Shown: positions 1 through 8,907, counted from the stretch's first letter. The stretch is DNA of 64,000 nt from Cyanobacteria bacterium FACHB-63 (GCA_014695255.1 JACJNX010000070.1:23343-87342); one strand, 5' to 3'. The notes: generated by a model from the sequence alone, not told the origin. Translations and numbers: made by a program.

Positions 1-927
1 AACCTATTAGGACTTGGCGATCGCTTCAGTGCAGAATATGGACGCACTGAGGGTTTGAACTTGTATGACCTGAGCTATTCTGTGCCGATTAGTGCTAATG
101 ATGCTACGATCTCGCTTCGCTATGGCAACAATAGCAGCAGAATTACCGATGAAATTTTTCGCGATTATGGGATTAGAAGCAAAACGCGCACCTTTGCGAT
201 CTCGTTTCGTCAACCGATCATTCGCACTCCTCAAACCGAATTTGCACTGGGGCTTTCTCTCGATTTACGCCGCAGTCAGACCTTTCTGCTCGATAATATT
301 CCGTTCTCGTTCTCAGAAGGTGCAGAGACTGGAGAATCTAAGGTGACGGTACTGAGGGTTTCTCAAGATTGGGTGAACCGTGCACCGAATCGAGTCTTGG
401 CAGCTCGATCGCAGTTCAGTTTTGGAATTGATGCTTTGGATGCAACAGTTAATGAGACAGGCACGGATGGGCAATTCTTTAGCTGGCTAGGTCAGTTTCA
501 GTGGGTGCAACAGTTGTCGCCGCGAGTGTTGTTACTCACGCGAACTGCTGCTCAAATTACACCAGATTCGCTCCTATCTTTAGAAAGATTTAGTCTGGGT
601 GGAGTTGGGACAGTCCGCGGCTATGGTCAGAATCAGCTTGTCACAGATAATGGCGTTTTAGGTTCGATTGAACTTCGCCTTCCTTTGACAAAAGACCCAA
701 ATGTTTTGCAGATTGCCCCGTTTTTTGACATTGGTAAAGGTTGGAATCGCAAAGCAACAGATCTAGACTCTTTACTGATGGGAATTGGGGTGGGATTGGA
801 ATGGAATCCTAGTTCTAGTGTGAATGTTCGGATCGATTATGGGATTCCGCTCAAATCAGTTTCTGGGCGTGGAAATTCTTTGCAGGAGAATGGGTTGTAT
901 TTCTCAGTGCGGTATCAACCACTTTAA
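1..927 (+). CDS. TpsB/ShlB-FhaC-HecB family outer-membrane transporter, C-terminal part
   Basis: The reading frame is open from the first base, so the 5' end (signal peptide, POTRA domains) lies outside the window. What remains is about 308 residues of alternating beta-strand sequence typical of the 16-strand barrel of two-partner-secretion transporters (Omp85 superfamily). Near the middle is a VRGYGQNQL motif, matching the conserved VRGY/F loop-6 motif of this family. The protein ends in an aromatic strand (YFSVRYQPL), as expected for BAM-dependent insertion. It should export a large TpsA-type protein across the outer membrane. The partner gene is not in view. Family assignment is firm; the substrate is unknown. 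Confidence 0.85.
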   Translation, partial: NLLGLGDRFSAEYGRTEGLNLYDLSYSVPISANDATISLRYGNNSSRITDEIFRDYGIRSKTRTFAISFRQPIIRTPQTEFALGLSLDLRRSQTFLLDNIPFSFSEGAETGESKVTVLRVSQDWVNRAPNRVLAARSQFSFGIDALDATVNETGTDGQFFSWLGQFQWVQQLSPRVLLLTRTAAQITPDSLLSLERFSLGGVGTVRGYGQNQLVTDNGVLGSIELRLPLTKDPNVLQIAPFFDIGKGWNRKATDLDSLLMGIGVGLEWNPSSSVNVRIDYGIPLKSVSGRGNSLQENGLYFSVRYQPL

Positions 928-928
928 A

Positions 929-1192
929 CTAGCAATAGGTAGTGATATCTTCACCACAACTATCTGCAAGATAGCACAATGCTCGGAAACGTAAGCTCAC
1001 TAGCTGTTCATAGAATGGGTTAAGTTTGCAAAGCGGTGGGATGTAGAGTAAGGTTCGACCAAAACAGGAAATGGTGCGTTCAAAGGGACATTGAGCAGGA
1101 ATGAGTCGGCAGAAAAAATGTGCCATGTTTGCGCTTTGAATTTCGAGGACATCGAGCTTGGATGCGATCGTGTCAAGGATTGGGGGTAACAT
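929..1192 (-). CDS. Mo-dependent nitrogenase C-terminal domain-like small protein
   Basis: An 87-residue protein convergent with the TpsB gene, whose stop lies 1 base away. It contains LIPAQCPFER, a following CFGRTLLYIPPLCKLNPFYE segment, LRFRALCYLAD and a final CGED..YC. I recognise this as the cyanobacterial family named after the C-terminal domain of a Mo-dependent nitrogenase. Despite the name these are free-standing proteins without a nitrogenase active site, and their function is not established. The ATG at 1192 is chosen over upstream starts because AGGAG lies about 8 bases before it. Several conserved cysteines suggest metal or redox binding, which is inference. Confidence 0.75.
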   Translation of the reverse strand: MLPPILDTIASKLDVLEIQSANMAHFFCRLIPAQCPFERTISCFGRTLLYIPPLCKLNPFYEQLVSLRFRALCYLADSCGEDITTYC

Positions 1193-1589
1193 GATTCGGT
1201 TCTCCTTTGGTATTGCTTGATTACTTTTACAGTAGAGTGAGCCTCCCAAGAACACACGACCTGTTTCGACCAAGTTGCTGACACAATGTTGTAGAGAATA
1301 TTGCCCAATCAAGTCCCTGACTTTGCCGAAAACGGTAATCAGACAACTGAAGCCGTTAACCTAAGAGAAGTTTTTGAACTACAATTTTTCTTCTAAATCT
1401 CTGAGTTGCTTGAAACGGCCTTCCTGCTTACCTTTGTATTCCAAGAAGAGATCCCAAATGGGTTCTATAGAAGAATTAAAGGTCTTTCGGCAATTGCTGA
1501 ATGCTCAACTCACATCGCTACAGAAACGCAACCTTGAAGCAAAATTTTCAGGGTTCAGCCGAGTCACCATCGGTAGCATACTTGCATAA
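1193..1589. other. Intergenic stretch with no supported gene
   Basis: This holds the promoter side of the minus-strand gene ending at 929. On the plus strand there are only short, stop-broken frames. The 71-residue frame at 1374-1589 has no recognisable composition, and the sequence just downstream is a gene scrap, so the whole stretch may be decayed coding DNA. No RNA gene or strong hairpin was seen. Confidence 0.4.
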
Positions 1590-1751
1590 GGTGAAACCAT
1601 CGTCGCTCTCGAAACCGCAGAACGCTACAAAAATCGCTGTCTCACTTGGATTCTCGACGAATGGAAAGAACAAGTCATCAGCCCAAGCTATGCCGAAATG
1701 CGCCAACTACTCGATCCACAAACCGCGATCGTCTATTGGCATCACCCTTGA
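1590..1751 (+). pseudogene. Remnant of a CHAT-domain/TPR protein
   Basis: In the third plus frame the stretch reads ETIVALETAERYKNRCLTW, then ILDEWKEQVISPSY, then a segment ending AIVYWH before a TGA at 1749-1751. The pattern AEMRQLLDPQTAIVYWH is what I know from the start of CHAT (caspase-like) domains in cyanobacterial tetratricopeptide proteins. There is no start codon, stops interrupt the frame upstream, and everything after the YWH segment is missing. It is therefore a small fossil of a much larger gene. Confidence 0.55.
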
Positions 1752-1767
1752 AAAAACGGGAACTGAT

Positions 1768-2100
1768 ATGGATGTTATACCAGCTCCGCCAAATTTAGAT
1801 CTATTGGGACCCGCCGATAAATCTGCTGTTTACAGTTTGGGAATTTGCTCGATCCTATTTATTGCCATTCTTACAGCAGTTAAGATGCGTCGAGGTCAAC
1901 CGATTCCACCACTAGAGGAAGTTGTAGATCTAGCCTTTGGTGTTGGAAGTACAATCGTCGGATTTCAGCTACTTTACCAGGCATTTACAATACAGAAAGT
2001 GCAGGAATGCTTGGGCTGGGATGGCTTAATTGCCTTTGCGGTTGGTGAATTTTGTGCAGTTTGGGTTGGTGGAAAACTCATCCGGAGCAAGTTTGCATAG
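1768..2100 (+). CDS. Small two-helix membrane protein, unknown function
   Basis: About 110 residues from the ATG at 1768. An upstream in-frame start at 1501 would run through the CHAT remnant in the wrong frame, so it is rejected. Two hydrophobic segments are visible: SAVYSLGICSILFIAILTAV near residues 18-38 and GLIAFAVGEFCAVWVGGKL near the C-terminus. Between them is the amphipathic stretch LAFGVGSTIVGFQLLYQAF. No catalytic motif and no family name are recognised. It lies convergent to the ribosomal operon, with that operon's terminator between them. The start is uncertain because no good Shine-Dalgarno sequence precedes it. Confidence 0.45.
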   Translation: MDVIPAPPNLDLLGPADKSAVYSLGICSILFIAILTAVKMRRGQPIPPLEEVVDLAFGVGSTIVGFQLLYQAFTIQKVQECLGWDGLIAFAVGEFCAVWVGGKLIRSKFA

Positions 2101-2109
2101 TTGCCAATT

Positions 2110-2137
2110 AAAAAAGGAGCCTCTAATCGAGACTCCC
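2110..2137 (-). terminator. Terminator of the secE-rplL operon
   Basis: On the minus strand an 8-bp stem (GGAGTCTC with GAGGCTCC, one G-T pair, loop GATTA) is followed directly by six T. It lies about 25 bases after the rplL stop. Confidence 0.8.
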
Positions 2138-2161
2138 AACATCATCAGAATCAAGCAACGA

Positions 2162-2554
2162 CTATTTAACCGAAACCTTACCGCCAGCTTCTTCGATTTG
2201 CTTCTTGATGTCTTCAGCTTCAGCCTTCGCAACCCCTTCTTTGATCGGCTTCGGAGCAGCTTCAACCAGATCTTTCGCTTCTTTCAGACCCAGGCCTGTG
2301 ATACCGCGAACAACCTTCAGAACCGCAATCTTCTTATCAGCCGGAACTTCTTCCAGAACTGCGTCAAATTCGGTCTTCTCTTCGACTTCTTCAGCCGGAG
2401 CCGCACCCGCACCCGGAGCCATCATCATCATGCCGCCAGCCGGAGCCGCAGCACTGACACCGAAAGCTTCTTCGATTTGTTTGACCAATTCGGACGCTTC
2501 GAGCAGGGTCAAACCCTTCAACTTTTCAACAATTTCATCAGTTACAGCAGACAT
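2162..2554 (-). CDS. rplL: Ribosomal protein bL12 (L7/L12)
   Basis: A 130-residue acidic protein forming the stalk dimers that recruit and stimulate translation factors. The N-terminal dimerisation helix ([20 protein letters not shown]) is followed by an Ala/Gly/Met/Pro-rich hinge with a run of four Met. The globular C-terminal domain has the family signature [21 protein letters not shown]. Length is normal. It is the last gene of the block, 40 bases after rplJ, with a strong terminator behind it. Confidence 0.98.
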   Translation of the reverse strand: MSAVTDEIVEKLKGLTLLEASELVKQIEEAFGVSAAAPAGGMMMMAPGAGAAPAEEVEEKTEFDAVLEEVPADKKIAVLKVVRGITGLGLKEAKDLVEAAPKPIKEGVAKAEAEDIKKQIEEAGGKVSVK

Positions 2555-2594
2555 GGATTAACTCCCTAAACAATTGAAATTTTTACAGATGCAA

Positions 2595-3125
2595 CTATGC
2601 TGCATCTTCTTTTTCGGACAGTTGTTGGATCGCTCTTGCCAATCCAGACGGCACCTCGTTGATCGCAACCGCCAGTTGAGTTGCAACTCCATTGATTGCG
2701 CCTGCAATTTGCGCGATCAGTTGTTCCTTGGACGGTAAATCTGCGATCGCTTTTAAGTCAGCTTCTCTCAGAAGTTTGCCATCCATCACACCGCCGCGAA
2801 TCTCAGTCTTCTTGGCAGCCTTTTGGAACTCTTGGTATGCCTTGATTGCACCACCAAAATCGTCTTTGACCATGACAAATGCAGAATCGCCTTTCAGCAA
2901 TTCGTTCACCGCTTGCCAGCGATCGTCGCCTTCAGTTGCTTTCTCCATAAAGGTGTTTTTTGCCACTCGGCAAGTCGCACCTTTCGGACGCAAGCGATTC
3001 CGCAAATCTGAAATCTCCGCCACGCTCAAACCACTGTAGTTAATGATGAACATCAACTGCGATTCGTTTAGCGTTTCTTTCAGTTCAGCAACAATCTCTT
3101 TCTTGCTTGCTAACGTTCTTCCCAC
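2595..3125 (-). CDS. rplJ: Ribosomal protein uL10
   Basis: A 176-residue stalk-base protein that anchors bL12 dimers on 23S rRNA. The N-terminal RNA-binding domain (IVAELKETLNESQLMFIINY, GLSVAEISDLRNRLR) is followed by the C-terminal helix that binds L12. The start is GTG at 3125, supported by a strong AGGAGGTGA about 9 bases upstream. A long leader with an attenuator-like hairpin lies between rplA and this gene, fitting autogenous control by the L10-L12 complex. Confidence 0.98.
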   Translation of the reverse strand: MGRTLASKKEIVAELKETLNESQLMFIINYSGLSVAEISDLRNRLRPKGATCRVAKNTFMEKATEGDDRWQAVNELLKGDSAFVMVKDDFGGAIKAYQEFQKAAKKTEIRGGVMDGKLLREADLKAIADLPSKEQLIAQIAGAINGVATQLAVAINEVPSGLARAIQQLSEKEDAA

Positions 3126-3163
3126 TCTTTCTCACCTCCTGGTTTTGGGATGTCGAGAATATC

Positions 3164-3199
3164 CAAAAACAAAAACTCGACTTGATTAGAAGCCGAGTT
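3164..3199 (-). promoter_or_regulatory. L10-leader attenuator hairpin
   Basis: In the 193-base gap between rplA and rplJ the minus strand folds AACTCG with CGAGTT around a 14-base loop, followed by a TTTTTGTTTTT run. This is terminator-like and sits 39 bases before the rplJ start. Its position matches the known ribosomal L10 leader, which binds L10-L12 and tunes rplJL expression. The secondary structure is visible; the regulatory role is taken from the family. Confidence 0.65.
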
Positions 3200-3318
3200 T
3201 GCGTGATTTCTTTAGAACACAGGAATTGTGTCTCGAAAAATCAAACCTCGGCAGGACATTAAGTGAAAAACTCACACCCGCTGTCTTTGGCTTGGATATT
3301 CAGTTGAAAAACTTTTGT

Positions 3319-4035
3319 CTAAGCGGCATCTCCGACTTTAAGGTCGCGCAGGCTATTGATATCGACCTCGATCGAAGGACCCATCGTTGACGACACATAC
3401 ATTGTACGCCAATAGCGTCCTTTTGCACCGGAAGGTCTATTTCTGTCGATCGTTTCTTGCAGCGCTTTCAGGTTGGTGAGCAAATCTTCAGCCGAGAAGT
3501 TCGCTTTACCAAATAGGACGTGAACGATCCCGGTACGATCTGCCCGGAATTCGAGCTTACCTGCTTTGAACTCTGCGATCGCTTGCGCTAAGTCGAATGT
3601 AACGGTACCGCCCTTCGGTGATGGCATCAAGCCACGCGGACCCAATACCCGACCCAGCTTCGCAACTTGCGGCATCACATCCGGAGTCGCAATCAACAAA
3701 TCGAAATCCATCCGTCCTTTTTGGATTTCATCGATCAGTTCTTCTGAACCTGCGATATCTGCTCCCGCGTTCGTTGCTGCGGTCACGTTCTCGCCTCGCG
3801 CAATCACCGCCACTCGAACTTCTTGTCCAGTCCCCTTCGGTAGTGCGACGGTGGTTCTGAGCTGTTGGTCGCTGTACTTCGGATCAATACCGAGTCGGAT
3901 GTGCGCTTCTGCGGATTCGGGAAATTTCGCCGTTGCCGTCTCTTTTAGCAGTTCTAAGGCTTCTAAAGGTGCGTAAGCCTTGTCTTGGACTTTGGCACGC
4001 AGTTCTCTCGTGCGCTTTGATAGTTTCTTTACCAT
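3319..4035 (-). CDS. rplA: Ribosomal protein uL1
   Basis: A 238-residue protein of the L1 stalk, which helps release deacylated tRNA from the E site and in many bacteria represses its own operon. It shows the family signature around [35 protein letters not shown] near residues 70-85, and TMGPSIEVD near the end. Length is normal. It is 46 bases downstream of rplK in the order secE-nusG-rplK-rplA-rplJ-rplL. Confidence 0.98.
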   Translation of the reverse strand: MVKKLSKRTRELRAKVQDKAYAPLEALELLKETATAKFPESAEAHIRLGIDPKYSDQQLRTTVALPKGTGQEVRVAVIARGENVTAATNAGADIAGSEELIDEIQKGRMDFDLLIATPDVMPQVAKLGRVLGPRGLMPSPKGGTVTFDLAQAIAEFKAGKLEFRADRTGIVHVLFGKANFSAEDLLTNLKALQETIDRNRPSGAKGRYWRTMYVSSTMGPSIEVDINSLRDLKVGDAA

Positions 4036-4081
4036 GTGTCTCCTGGGGTAATCGCGAGAAATTCTCTCCCCCGAATAAAGG

Positions 4082-4507
4082 TTAGTCGGTGATGGTTACG
4101 CCCATGTTACGAGCGGTTCCTTCGATGATCTTCATTGCCGCTTCGACATCGTTTGCGTTGAGGTCGGGCATTTTGGTTTTGGCGATGTCTTCCAATTGAG
4201 CGCGGGAGATTTTGCCCACTTTCTTTTTGTTCGGTTCGCCAGATCCAGTCTCAATTCCAGCTGCTTTTGCAATCAGTTTTGATGCGGGCGGGGTTTTGAG
4301 AACAAACGTAAAACTACGGTCTTCGTAAACTGAGATTTCTACAGGAACGACCATACCCGCTTGATCGGCGGTTCTGGCGTTGTATTCCTTACAGAACATC
4401 ATGATATTGACCCCGTGCTGACCGAGCGCAGGGCCGATCGGCGGTGCGGGGTTCGCCTTGCCAGCATTAATCGCCAGCTTAATCACTGCGGTTACTTTTT
4501 TTGCCAT
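4082..4507 (-). CDS. rplK: Ribosomal protein uL11
   Basis: A 141-residue protein of the GTPase-associated centre. The N-terminal domain has the Pro-rich [18 protein letters not shown] signature, and the C-terminal rRNA-binding domain ends in [13 protein letters not shown]. Full length, 25 bases downstream of nusG. The ATG is supported by the canonical [11 protein letters not shown] start. Confidence 0.98.
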   Translation of the reverse strand: MAKKVTAVIKLAINAGKANPAPPIGPALGQHGVNIMMFCKEYNARTADQAGMVVPVEISVYEDRSFTFVLKTPPASKLIAKAAGIETGSGEPNKKKVGKISRAQLEDIAKTKMPDLNANDVEAAMKIIEGTARNMGVTITD

Positions 4508-4532
4508 CGATTCTTGACTTTCTAGAAGTCGG

Positions 4533-5159
4533 TTAGATTTTCTCTACTTGGTTTACTTCGAGTTCAACCGGGGTTTCTCGCCCAAAGATTGACAGAAGTG
4601 CTTTGAGCTTGTTCCGCTCTGGGCTAACTTCGATTACTTCCCCTTCAAAGTCCTTAAACGGACCTGAAAGCACTGTAATCTTGTCGCCTGTTGCCATGTC
4701 GATTTTTCTGACTGGCTCCTGCTCTTCGGACTGCTTGAAGATGCGTTCGACTTCTCCATGTCCGAGTGGCATTGGTTTGACGTGACCCCGCCCGCGTCCG
4801 TAGCGGCGCTTTTGTTCTGCGCCGACGAAGTTGATCACGTTGGGGGTGTTCTTAATCACCTGCCACGTTTCATCATCCATCACCATTTTCACAAGAACGT
4901 AGCCCGGAAAAACTTTCTCAGCGGCTTCCTTGGCTCGTCCGTCTTTCTGGTGTCTGAGAATCGGCGTTTCAGGAATTTGAACTTCCAAAATCCGGTTGGC
5001 GACATCAAGGGTTTCGATGCGCTGCTCTAAGTTCATCTTCACACGCTTTTCACAGCCCGATGCCACTTGCACAGCATACCAACGGGCACTTTTTGATAAC
5101 ACCTCATCCTGGTTGTCGTCAGCGCGATTGTTTTGCGTTTCGTCTGAAGTGTATGTCAT
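4533..5159 (-). CDS. nusG: Transcription termination/antitermination factor NusG
   Basis: 208 residues. The NGN domain ([35 protein letters not shown]) binds the RNA polymerase clamp. A KOW domain follows ([19 protein letters not shown]). An acidic N-terminal tail precedes the NGN domain. I place the start at 5159 rather than the upstream in-frame start at 5183, because this gives an ATGA overlap with the secE stop, the usual translational coupling in this operon. Confidence 0.96.
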   Translation of the reverse strand: MTYTSDETQNNRADDNQDEVLSKSARWYAVQVASGCEKRVKMNLEQRIETLDVANRILEVQIPETPILRHQKDGRAKEAAEKVFPGYVLVKMVMDDETWQVIKNTPNVINFVGAEQKRRYGRGRGHVKPMPLGHGEVERIFKQSEEQEPVRKIDMATGDKITVLSGPFKDFEGEVIEVSPERNKLKALLSIFGRETPVELEVNQVEKI

Positions 5160-5377
5160 CCGAACACCTTCACTTGTGCCCAATGAAAGAGTTGATCGAC
5201 GAGATAAATCGTGGTTGCCGAGAGCGTGACCATCAAAATGACCGAGACGGATTCACCGATCAGTTGCTGACGGCTGGGCCAAACGACCTTATCAAGTTCT
5301 TCCTTCGTTTCCTTAGCAAACTCGTTCGGGTCAAATCCTGATTTTTGGGGAGTTAAGACCTCTTCTTTCTTTGCCAC
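5156..5377 (-). CDS. secE: Preprotein translocase subunit SecE
   Basis: A 73-residue single-helix subunit of the SecYEG channel. The cytosolic amphipathic helix FAKETKEELDKVVWPSRQQL carries the conserved VVWPSR motif, followed by the transmembrane segment SVSVILMVTLSATTIYLVDQ. The frame is open further upstream, but the GTG at 5377, with GGAG 8 bases before it, gives the length usual for cyanobacterial SecE. Its stop overlaps the nusG start (ATGA). Confidence 0.93.
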   Translation of the reverse strand: MAKKEEVLTPQKSGFDPNEFAKETKEELDKVVWPSRQQLIGESVSVILMVTLSATTIYLVDQLFHWAQVKVFG

Positions 5378-5486
5378 CGCTGGTGCTCCATTAGCGCTCG
5401 ACCGACTTTCTATGATAAAGACTTTTCTCGATCGCGGCACACGATTCGATCAAAATCGATACTCATGCAAAATCAGAGTAATTCAG

Positions 5487-5559
5487 CGCGCCCTGGAGGA
5501 CTTGAACCCCCGACATCAGGTTTTGGAGACCTGCGTTCTACCAACTGAACTAAGAGCGC
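5487..5559 (-). tRNA. tRNA-Trp (anticodon CCA)
   Basis: 73 bases on the minus strand. The acceptor GCGCTCT pairs with AGGGCGC with a G discriminator. The anticodon stem CAGGT/ACCTG holds loop CTCCAAA, giving anticodon CCA. The T arm contains GGTTCAAGTCC. CCA is not encoded. It lies directly upstream of secE, a common tRNA-Trp-secE-nusG arrangement, and may be co-transcribed with it. Confidence 0.96.
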
Positions 5560-5615
5560 ATACGCTGAACGACTCTGATTGCGTTCTGTATCTAGTTTAT
5601 CAGGGAATGGACAAA

Positions 5616-5981
5616 CTAGGTCAAGGGACGATCGAAACGCTGCTTCAAGCGAGTTGCCTTACCCACACGATCGCGCAGGTAGTACAGTTTCGCCCGACGC
5701 ACTTTCGCCCGACGAATCACTTTGATGCTTTCAATGCGTGGAGAGTGAATGAGGAAGACTCGCTCAACTCCAACACCTTGAAACACGCGCCGCACTGTGA
5801 TGTTATGCGTGATGCCTGTACTGCCTTTTGCAATAACGACACCTTCATAGGGCTGCGTCCGTTCCTTGTCGCCCTCTTGAATGATCACGCCGACTCGAAC
5901 TGTATCCCCGATATAGATCGTGGGGATATTGTCTTTCATTTGTTCCGCTTCGATCGAGCGGATGATTTCTTGCGCTTTCAT
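5616..5981 (-). CDS. rplS: Ribosomal protein bL19
   Basis: A 121-residue protein at the 30S-50S interface. The SH3-like core is visible as [20 protein letters not shown] followed by [11 protein letters not shown]. The signature [20 protein letters not shown] precedes the conserved [14 protein letters not shown] tail. It lies upstream of tRNA-Trp on the same strand, 56 bases from it. Confidence 0.97.
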   Translation of the reverse strand: MKAQEIIRSIEAEQMKDNIPTIYIGDTVRVGVIIQEGDKERTQPYEGVVIAKGSTGITHNITVRRVFQGVGVERVFLIHSPRIESIKVIRRAKVRRAKLYYLRDRVGKATRLKQRFDRPLT

Positions 5982-6209
5982 AAAGGGCGTTAAAACTCAC
6001 AATCGCGTATCTTAGCGCATCAATTGTCGTTTCGTCTATAGAAACGTTAGAAGTTTTTTGGAAGAAAAGGTTTGAATCTTAAGTCAGGCTTAAATTCGAG
6101 CGATTATCCCCCCAGGCAGGATTGAATTCATAGAGAGCGATCGACTCTACTAAACGTTTAGAACTCGCTACAGGTTTTCTCACAAGGATGTCTCGTTGGA
6201 GATCAGTTC

Positions 6210-6926
6210 ATGCTTTCTGCGCTATTTTTTCCGCATCATTTGGCGTTGCATATTCCAGATGGTTTCTTAAATTTACCTGTCACATTGCTGACTTGGGTAT
6301 TTGCGATCGCTTTGATTGCAATCAGTCTCAACCGAGTTCAGGCAGAGTATCAAGACCGTGTGGTTCCCCTGATGGGGGTGTGTGCGGCATTTATCTTTGC
6401 AGCTCAGATGATCAATTTTCCGATTCCGGGGGGAACGTCAGGACACTTGCTCGGCGGAACGTTGGCGGGTGTTTTGTTAGGTCCTTGGGCGGGATCGCTA
6501 GTCATGACCGTCGTCTTTATTGTTCAGTCCCTATTGTTTCAAGATGGCGGAATCACTGCGCTGGGAGCCAACATCTTTAACATGGGATTAATTGGTACGT
6601 TTGGTGGCTACTACTTGTATCGATCAATTCGCAATATAGTCGGGCGCGACTCCACGAAATCTGTGCTGATTGGAGCTGCGATCGCGGCTTGGACAAGCGT
6701 TGTGATTGCGGCACTGGTTTGTGCGGTTCAGCTTGCGATTTCAGGAGCTGTACCGCTCATCGTTGCGCTGATTGCAATGCTGTCTTGGCACGTCATGATC
6801 GGGATTGGTGAAGCAATCATTACCGTCGTGGCATTAAGCTACATCTTGAAAACTCGCCCGGATATGGTTTACAGAGCACCCCGTGCTGCTATGCAAGAGC
6901 TTCCTCGATCGTACTCTTCACGTTAA
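6210..6926 (+). CDS. cbiM: Energy-coupling factor transporter S component CbiM (cobalt/nickel)
   Basis: A 238-residue multi-spanning membrane protein that binds Co2+ or Ni2+. The HIPDGFL motif near residue 14 is the hallmark metal-site start of CbiM/NikM. FPIPGGTSGHLLGG near residue 71 and LGANIFNMGLIG near residue 115 are also characteristic. GGAG lies about 8 bases before the ATG. It is the first gene of a cbiM-PDGLE-cbiQ-cbiO operon. No cobalamin-riboswitch B12 box was seen upstream, so cobalt versus nickel cannot be decided. Confidence 0.92.
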   Translation: MLSALFFPHHLALHIPDGFLNLPVTLLTWVFAIALIAISLNRVQAEYQDRVVPLMGVCAAFIFAAQMINFPIPGGTSGHLLGGTLAGVLLGPWAGSLVMTVVFIVQSLLFQDGGITALGANIFNMGLIGTFGGYYLYRSIRNIVGRDSTKSVLIGAAIAAWTSVVIAALVCAVQLAISGAVPLIVALIAMLSWHVMIGIGEAIITVVALSYILKTRPDMVYRAPRAAMQELPRSYSSR

Positions 6927-6938
6927 AAAGGTAGTGCT

Positions 6939-7268
6939 ATGACTCAAGCTTCACAAACTCGAAATCGCGCTTTTATTATCTCCGGTTTAGGAATTGCTTT
7001 GCTGGTTGCAGTGTTTCTTTCTCCGTTTGCTAGTTCTGATCCAGACGGACTCGATCGCGTCGCCCAAGACCAAGGCTTTGAGAAAAAAGCGGTAGAAGAG
7101 CCGATCTCGCACAAGTTACCGTTTTATCAAATCTTTGAGGAATATCAGTTGCGGGGTGTTCCTGAACAAATTGCCACTCCCGCAGCAGGCTTGGTCGGAA
7201 CATTAGTTGCGTTTGGATTAGCTTGGGGGGCTGGAAAGGTTCTGGTTCGTAATCGTGAGCAGGATTGA
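6939..7268 (+). CDS. PDGLE-domain (CbiN-like) accessory component
   Basis: 109 residues with an N-terminal transmembrane helix (FIISGLGIALLVAVFLSPFA), the SDPDGLDRVA motif that names the PDGLE domain, and a second helix near the end (GLVGTLVAFGLAWGAGKVLV). In ECF metal transporters this domain replaces or supplements CbiN and promotes metal delivery to CbiM. It starts 12 bases after cbiM. Confidence 0.88.
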   Translation: MTQASQTRNRAFIISGLGIALLVAVFLSPFASSDPDGLDRVAQDQGFEKKAVEEPISHKLPFYQIFEEYQLRGVPEQIATPAAGLVGTLVAFGLAWGAGKVLVRNREQD

Positions 7269-7280
7269 TTAGAATTTGCT

Positions 7281-7309
7281 TCAAAGTCCCCCACTTGTGG
7301 GGGATTTAG
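7281..7309. repeat. Dispersed palindromic repeat, copy 1
   Basis: A perfect 7-bp hairpin (TCCCCCA/TGGGGGA, loop CTTG) in the gap between the PDGLE gene and cbiQ. Read on the minus strand it begins CTAAATCCCCCAC and ends GGGGGACTTTGA, closely matching the copy at 20640-20670. It may also act as a weak intra-operon terminator or processing site. Confidence 0.55.
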
Positions 7310-7358
7310 AAGGCGAATCTCAACGCTTCAATGACTCAAGTAATCCAATTTAGACTCG

Positions 7359-8144
7359 ATGATTTTATTGCACATTGGCGCACTTCATCTCGCTGAAGCT
7401 GAAGAAAAGAAAACGGTTTGGCATCGATTGACACCACGATCGCGCGTGTTGTGCGTGTTGTTATTAGTATTCGCGATCGCGTTAACTCCGAATGGTCGCT
7501 GGTGGACTTGGGCAATTTATGGCAGCGCGATCGCGCTAATTATCCTAGCGAGCCGTGTTCGATTATCAGTTTTATTGAAACGAGTTGCGGTTGAATTTGT
7601 TTTTATTGGCGTAGTTATTCTTGGAACCTTGTTTCGAGGCGGCGGTGATGTTTTATTCCAATGGGGTTGGATACAAATTACAACGGAAGGCTTAACTATT
7701 TTAGGAAGTATTGCCCTTAAAGCGCTCTTATCATTACTGATTCTGAATACTTTAATTCTCACAACCTCGATTCCAGCATTACTTCATGCGTTGGCTGCAC
7801 TGAAGATGCCGCCGTTGCTCGTTGCGATTCTTGCGTCGATGTACCGGTATATTTCCGTGTTGAGTGATGAATTTAGCTCGATGCAGAAAGCGGCTCGATC
7901 GCGCAACTTGTTGAGCAATCCTAAACGTCAGCGCACGGTCATCGGTAATATGTTCGGCTCATTGTTTATTCGCACTTATGAGCGCGGCGAACGAGTGCAT
8001 CAAGCGATGTTAGCGCGGGGTTATCAAGGTTTACCTCCGATTGCAGAGGTTCAGAAAGGGGGACGGCGCGATATTTTAGCGTTAACGATTACTATCGTAG
8101 TTTCATTGTTCGGTCAAGCACTTTACCTATTTCATGCACCATAA
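7359..8144 (+). CDS. cbiQ: ECF transporter transmembrane (T) component CbiQ
   Basis: 261 residues with about five hydrophobic spans. The coupling-helix region SMQKAARSRNLLSN and the later ERGERVHQAMLARGYQG carry the Ala-Arg-Gly signature of T components, which transmit ATPase motion to CbiM. It overlaps the cbiO start by 11 bases, consistent with translational coupling. The first in-frame ATG is used; no strong Shine-Dalgarno sequence helps the choice. Confidence 0.9.
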   Translation: MILLHIGALHLAEAEEKKTVWHRLTPRSRVLCVLLLVFAIALTPNGRWWTWAIYGSAIALIILASRVRLSVLLKRVAVEFVFIGVVILGTLFRGGGDVLFQWGWIQITTEGLTILGSIALKALLSLLILNTLILTTSIPALLHALAALKMPPLLVAILASMYRYISVLSDEFSSMQKAARSRNLLSNPKRQRTVIGNMFGSLFIRTYERGERVHQAMLARGYQGLPPIAEVQKGGRRDILALTITIVVSLFGQALYLFHAP

Positions 8145-8907
8145 TCCGATCGACATCTACAATCTTTCCTATGCTTATCCAGACGGCACTCAAGCCCTCA
8201 ATGGTGTAACCGTTTCCATTGCGGCGACTGAACGAGTCGCGTTAGTCGGTGCAAACGGATCTGGGAAATCAACTTTATTGATGCACTTTAATGGCTTGAT
8301 TACGCCGCAAGTTGGGCAAGTGATCGTCGGGACGCTGCCAGTTGAGGCGCAGAATCTAAAACGGATTCGCGATTTTGTTGGTTTAGTCTTTCAGAACCCG
8401 GATGATCAACTGTTTATGCCAACGGTTTGGGAAGACATTACCTTTGGACCGATGAATCAAGGCATTGCTGGACAGGAACTTACGGATCGATCTGTTCATG
8501 CAATGCACTGTGTTGGACTCGATCTCGAAGCGTATGGATCGCGCAGTGCAAACGGTTTATCTGGTGGGGAAAAGAAACGAGTCGCGATCGCGGGAGTGCT
8601 GGCAATGCAGCCTCAAGTTCTCGTTCTCGATGAACCGTCTGCACAGCTTGATCCACGATCGCGTCGTCAGTTGATTGAGCTGTTAGATACGCTGCCGTTA
8701 ACGCAGCTAATTGCAACTCATGATTTAGATTTGGCGTTAGAACTGTGCAATCGAACGATCGTTCTCAGCAAAGGGCGAATTGTATTCGATGGTGAAACTG
8801 AGCGAATTATGAGCAATCCAGAACTATTAGCTGAACACGCTCTAGAACCACCCTTGAGCTACAGCCGCCCTTACTGCCAGATTGAAGATGCTTACAGCAA
8901 AGCTTGA
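8134..8907 (+). CDS. cbiO: ECF transporter ATPase CbiO
   Basis: A 257-residue ABC ATPase driving the metal transporter. Walker A is GANGSGKST (near residue 41), the Q-loop is VFQNPDDQLF, the signature motif is LSGGEKKRVAIAG, Walker B is VLVLDEPSAQLD, and the switch histidine is in IATHDLDLAL. Last gene of the operon. Its tail overlaps the convergent peroxidase gene by 16 bases. Confidence 0.95.
   Translation: MHHNPIDIYNLSYAYPDGTQALNGVTVSIAATERVALVGANGSGKSTLLMHFNGLITPQVGQVIVGTLPVEAQNLKRIRDFVGLVFQNPDDQLFMPTVWEDITFGPMNQGIAGQELTDRSVHAMHCVGLDLEAYGSRSANGLSGGEKKRVAIAGVLAMQPQVLVLDEPSAQLDPRSRRQLIELLDTLPLTQLIATHDLDLALELCNRTIVLSKGRIVFDGETERIMSNPELLAEHALEPPLSYSRPYCQIEDAYSKA

Noticed and set aside
2030..2569. 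179-residue plus-strand ORF
   Set aside because: Antisense to rplL; composition is that of a shadow frame.
5982..6209. Possible cobalamin or nickel/cobalt riboswitch before cbiM
   Set aside because: No B12 box and no convincing conserved stem-loop set was seen.
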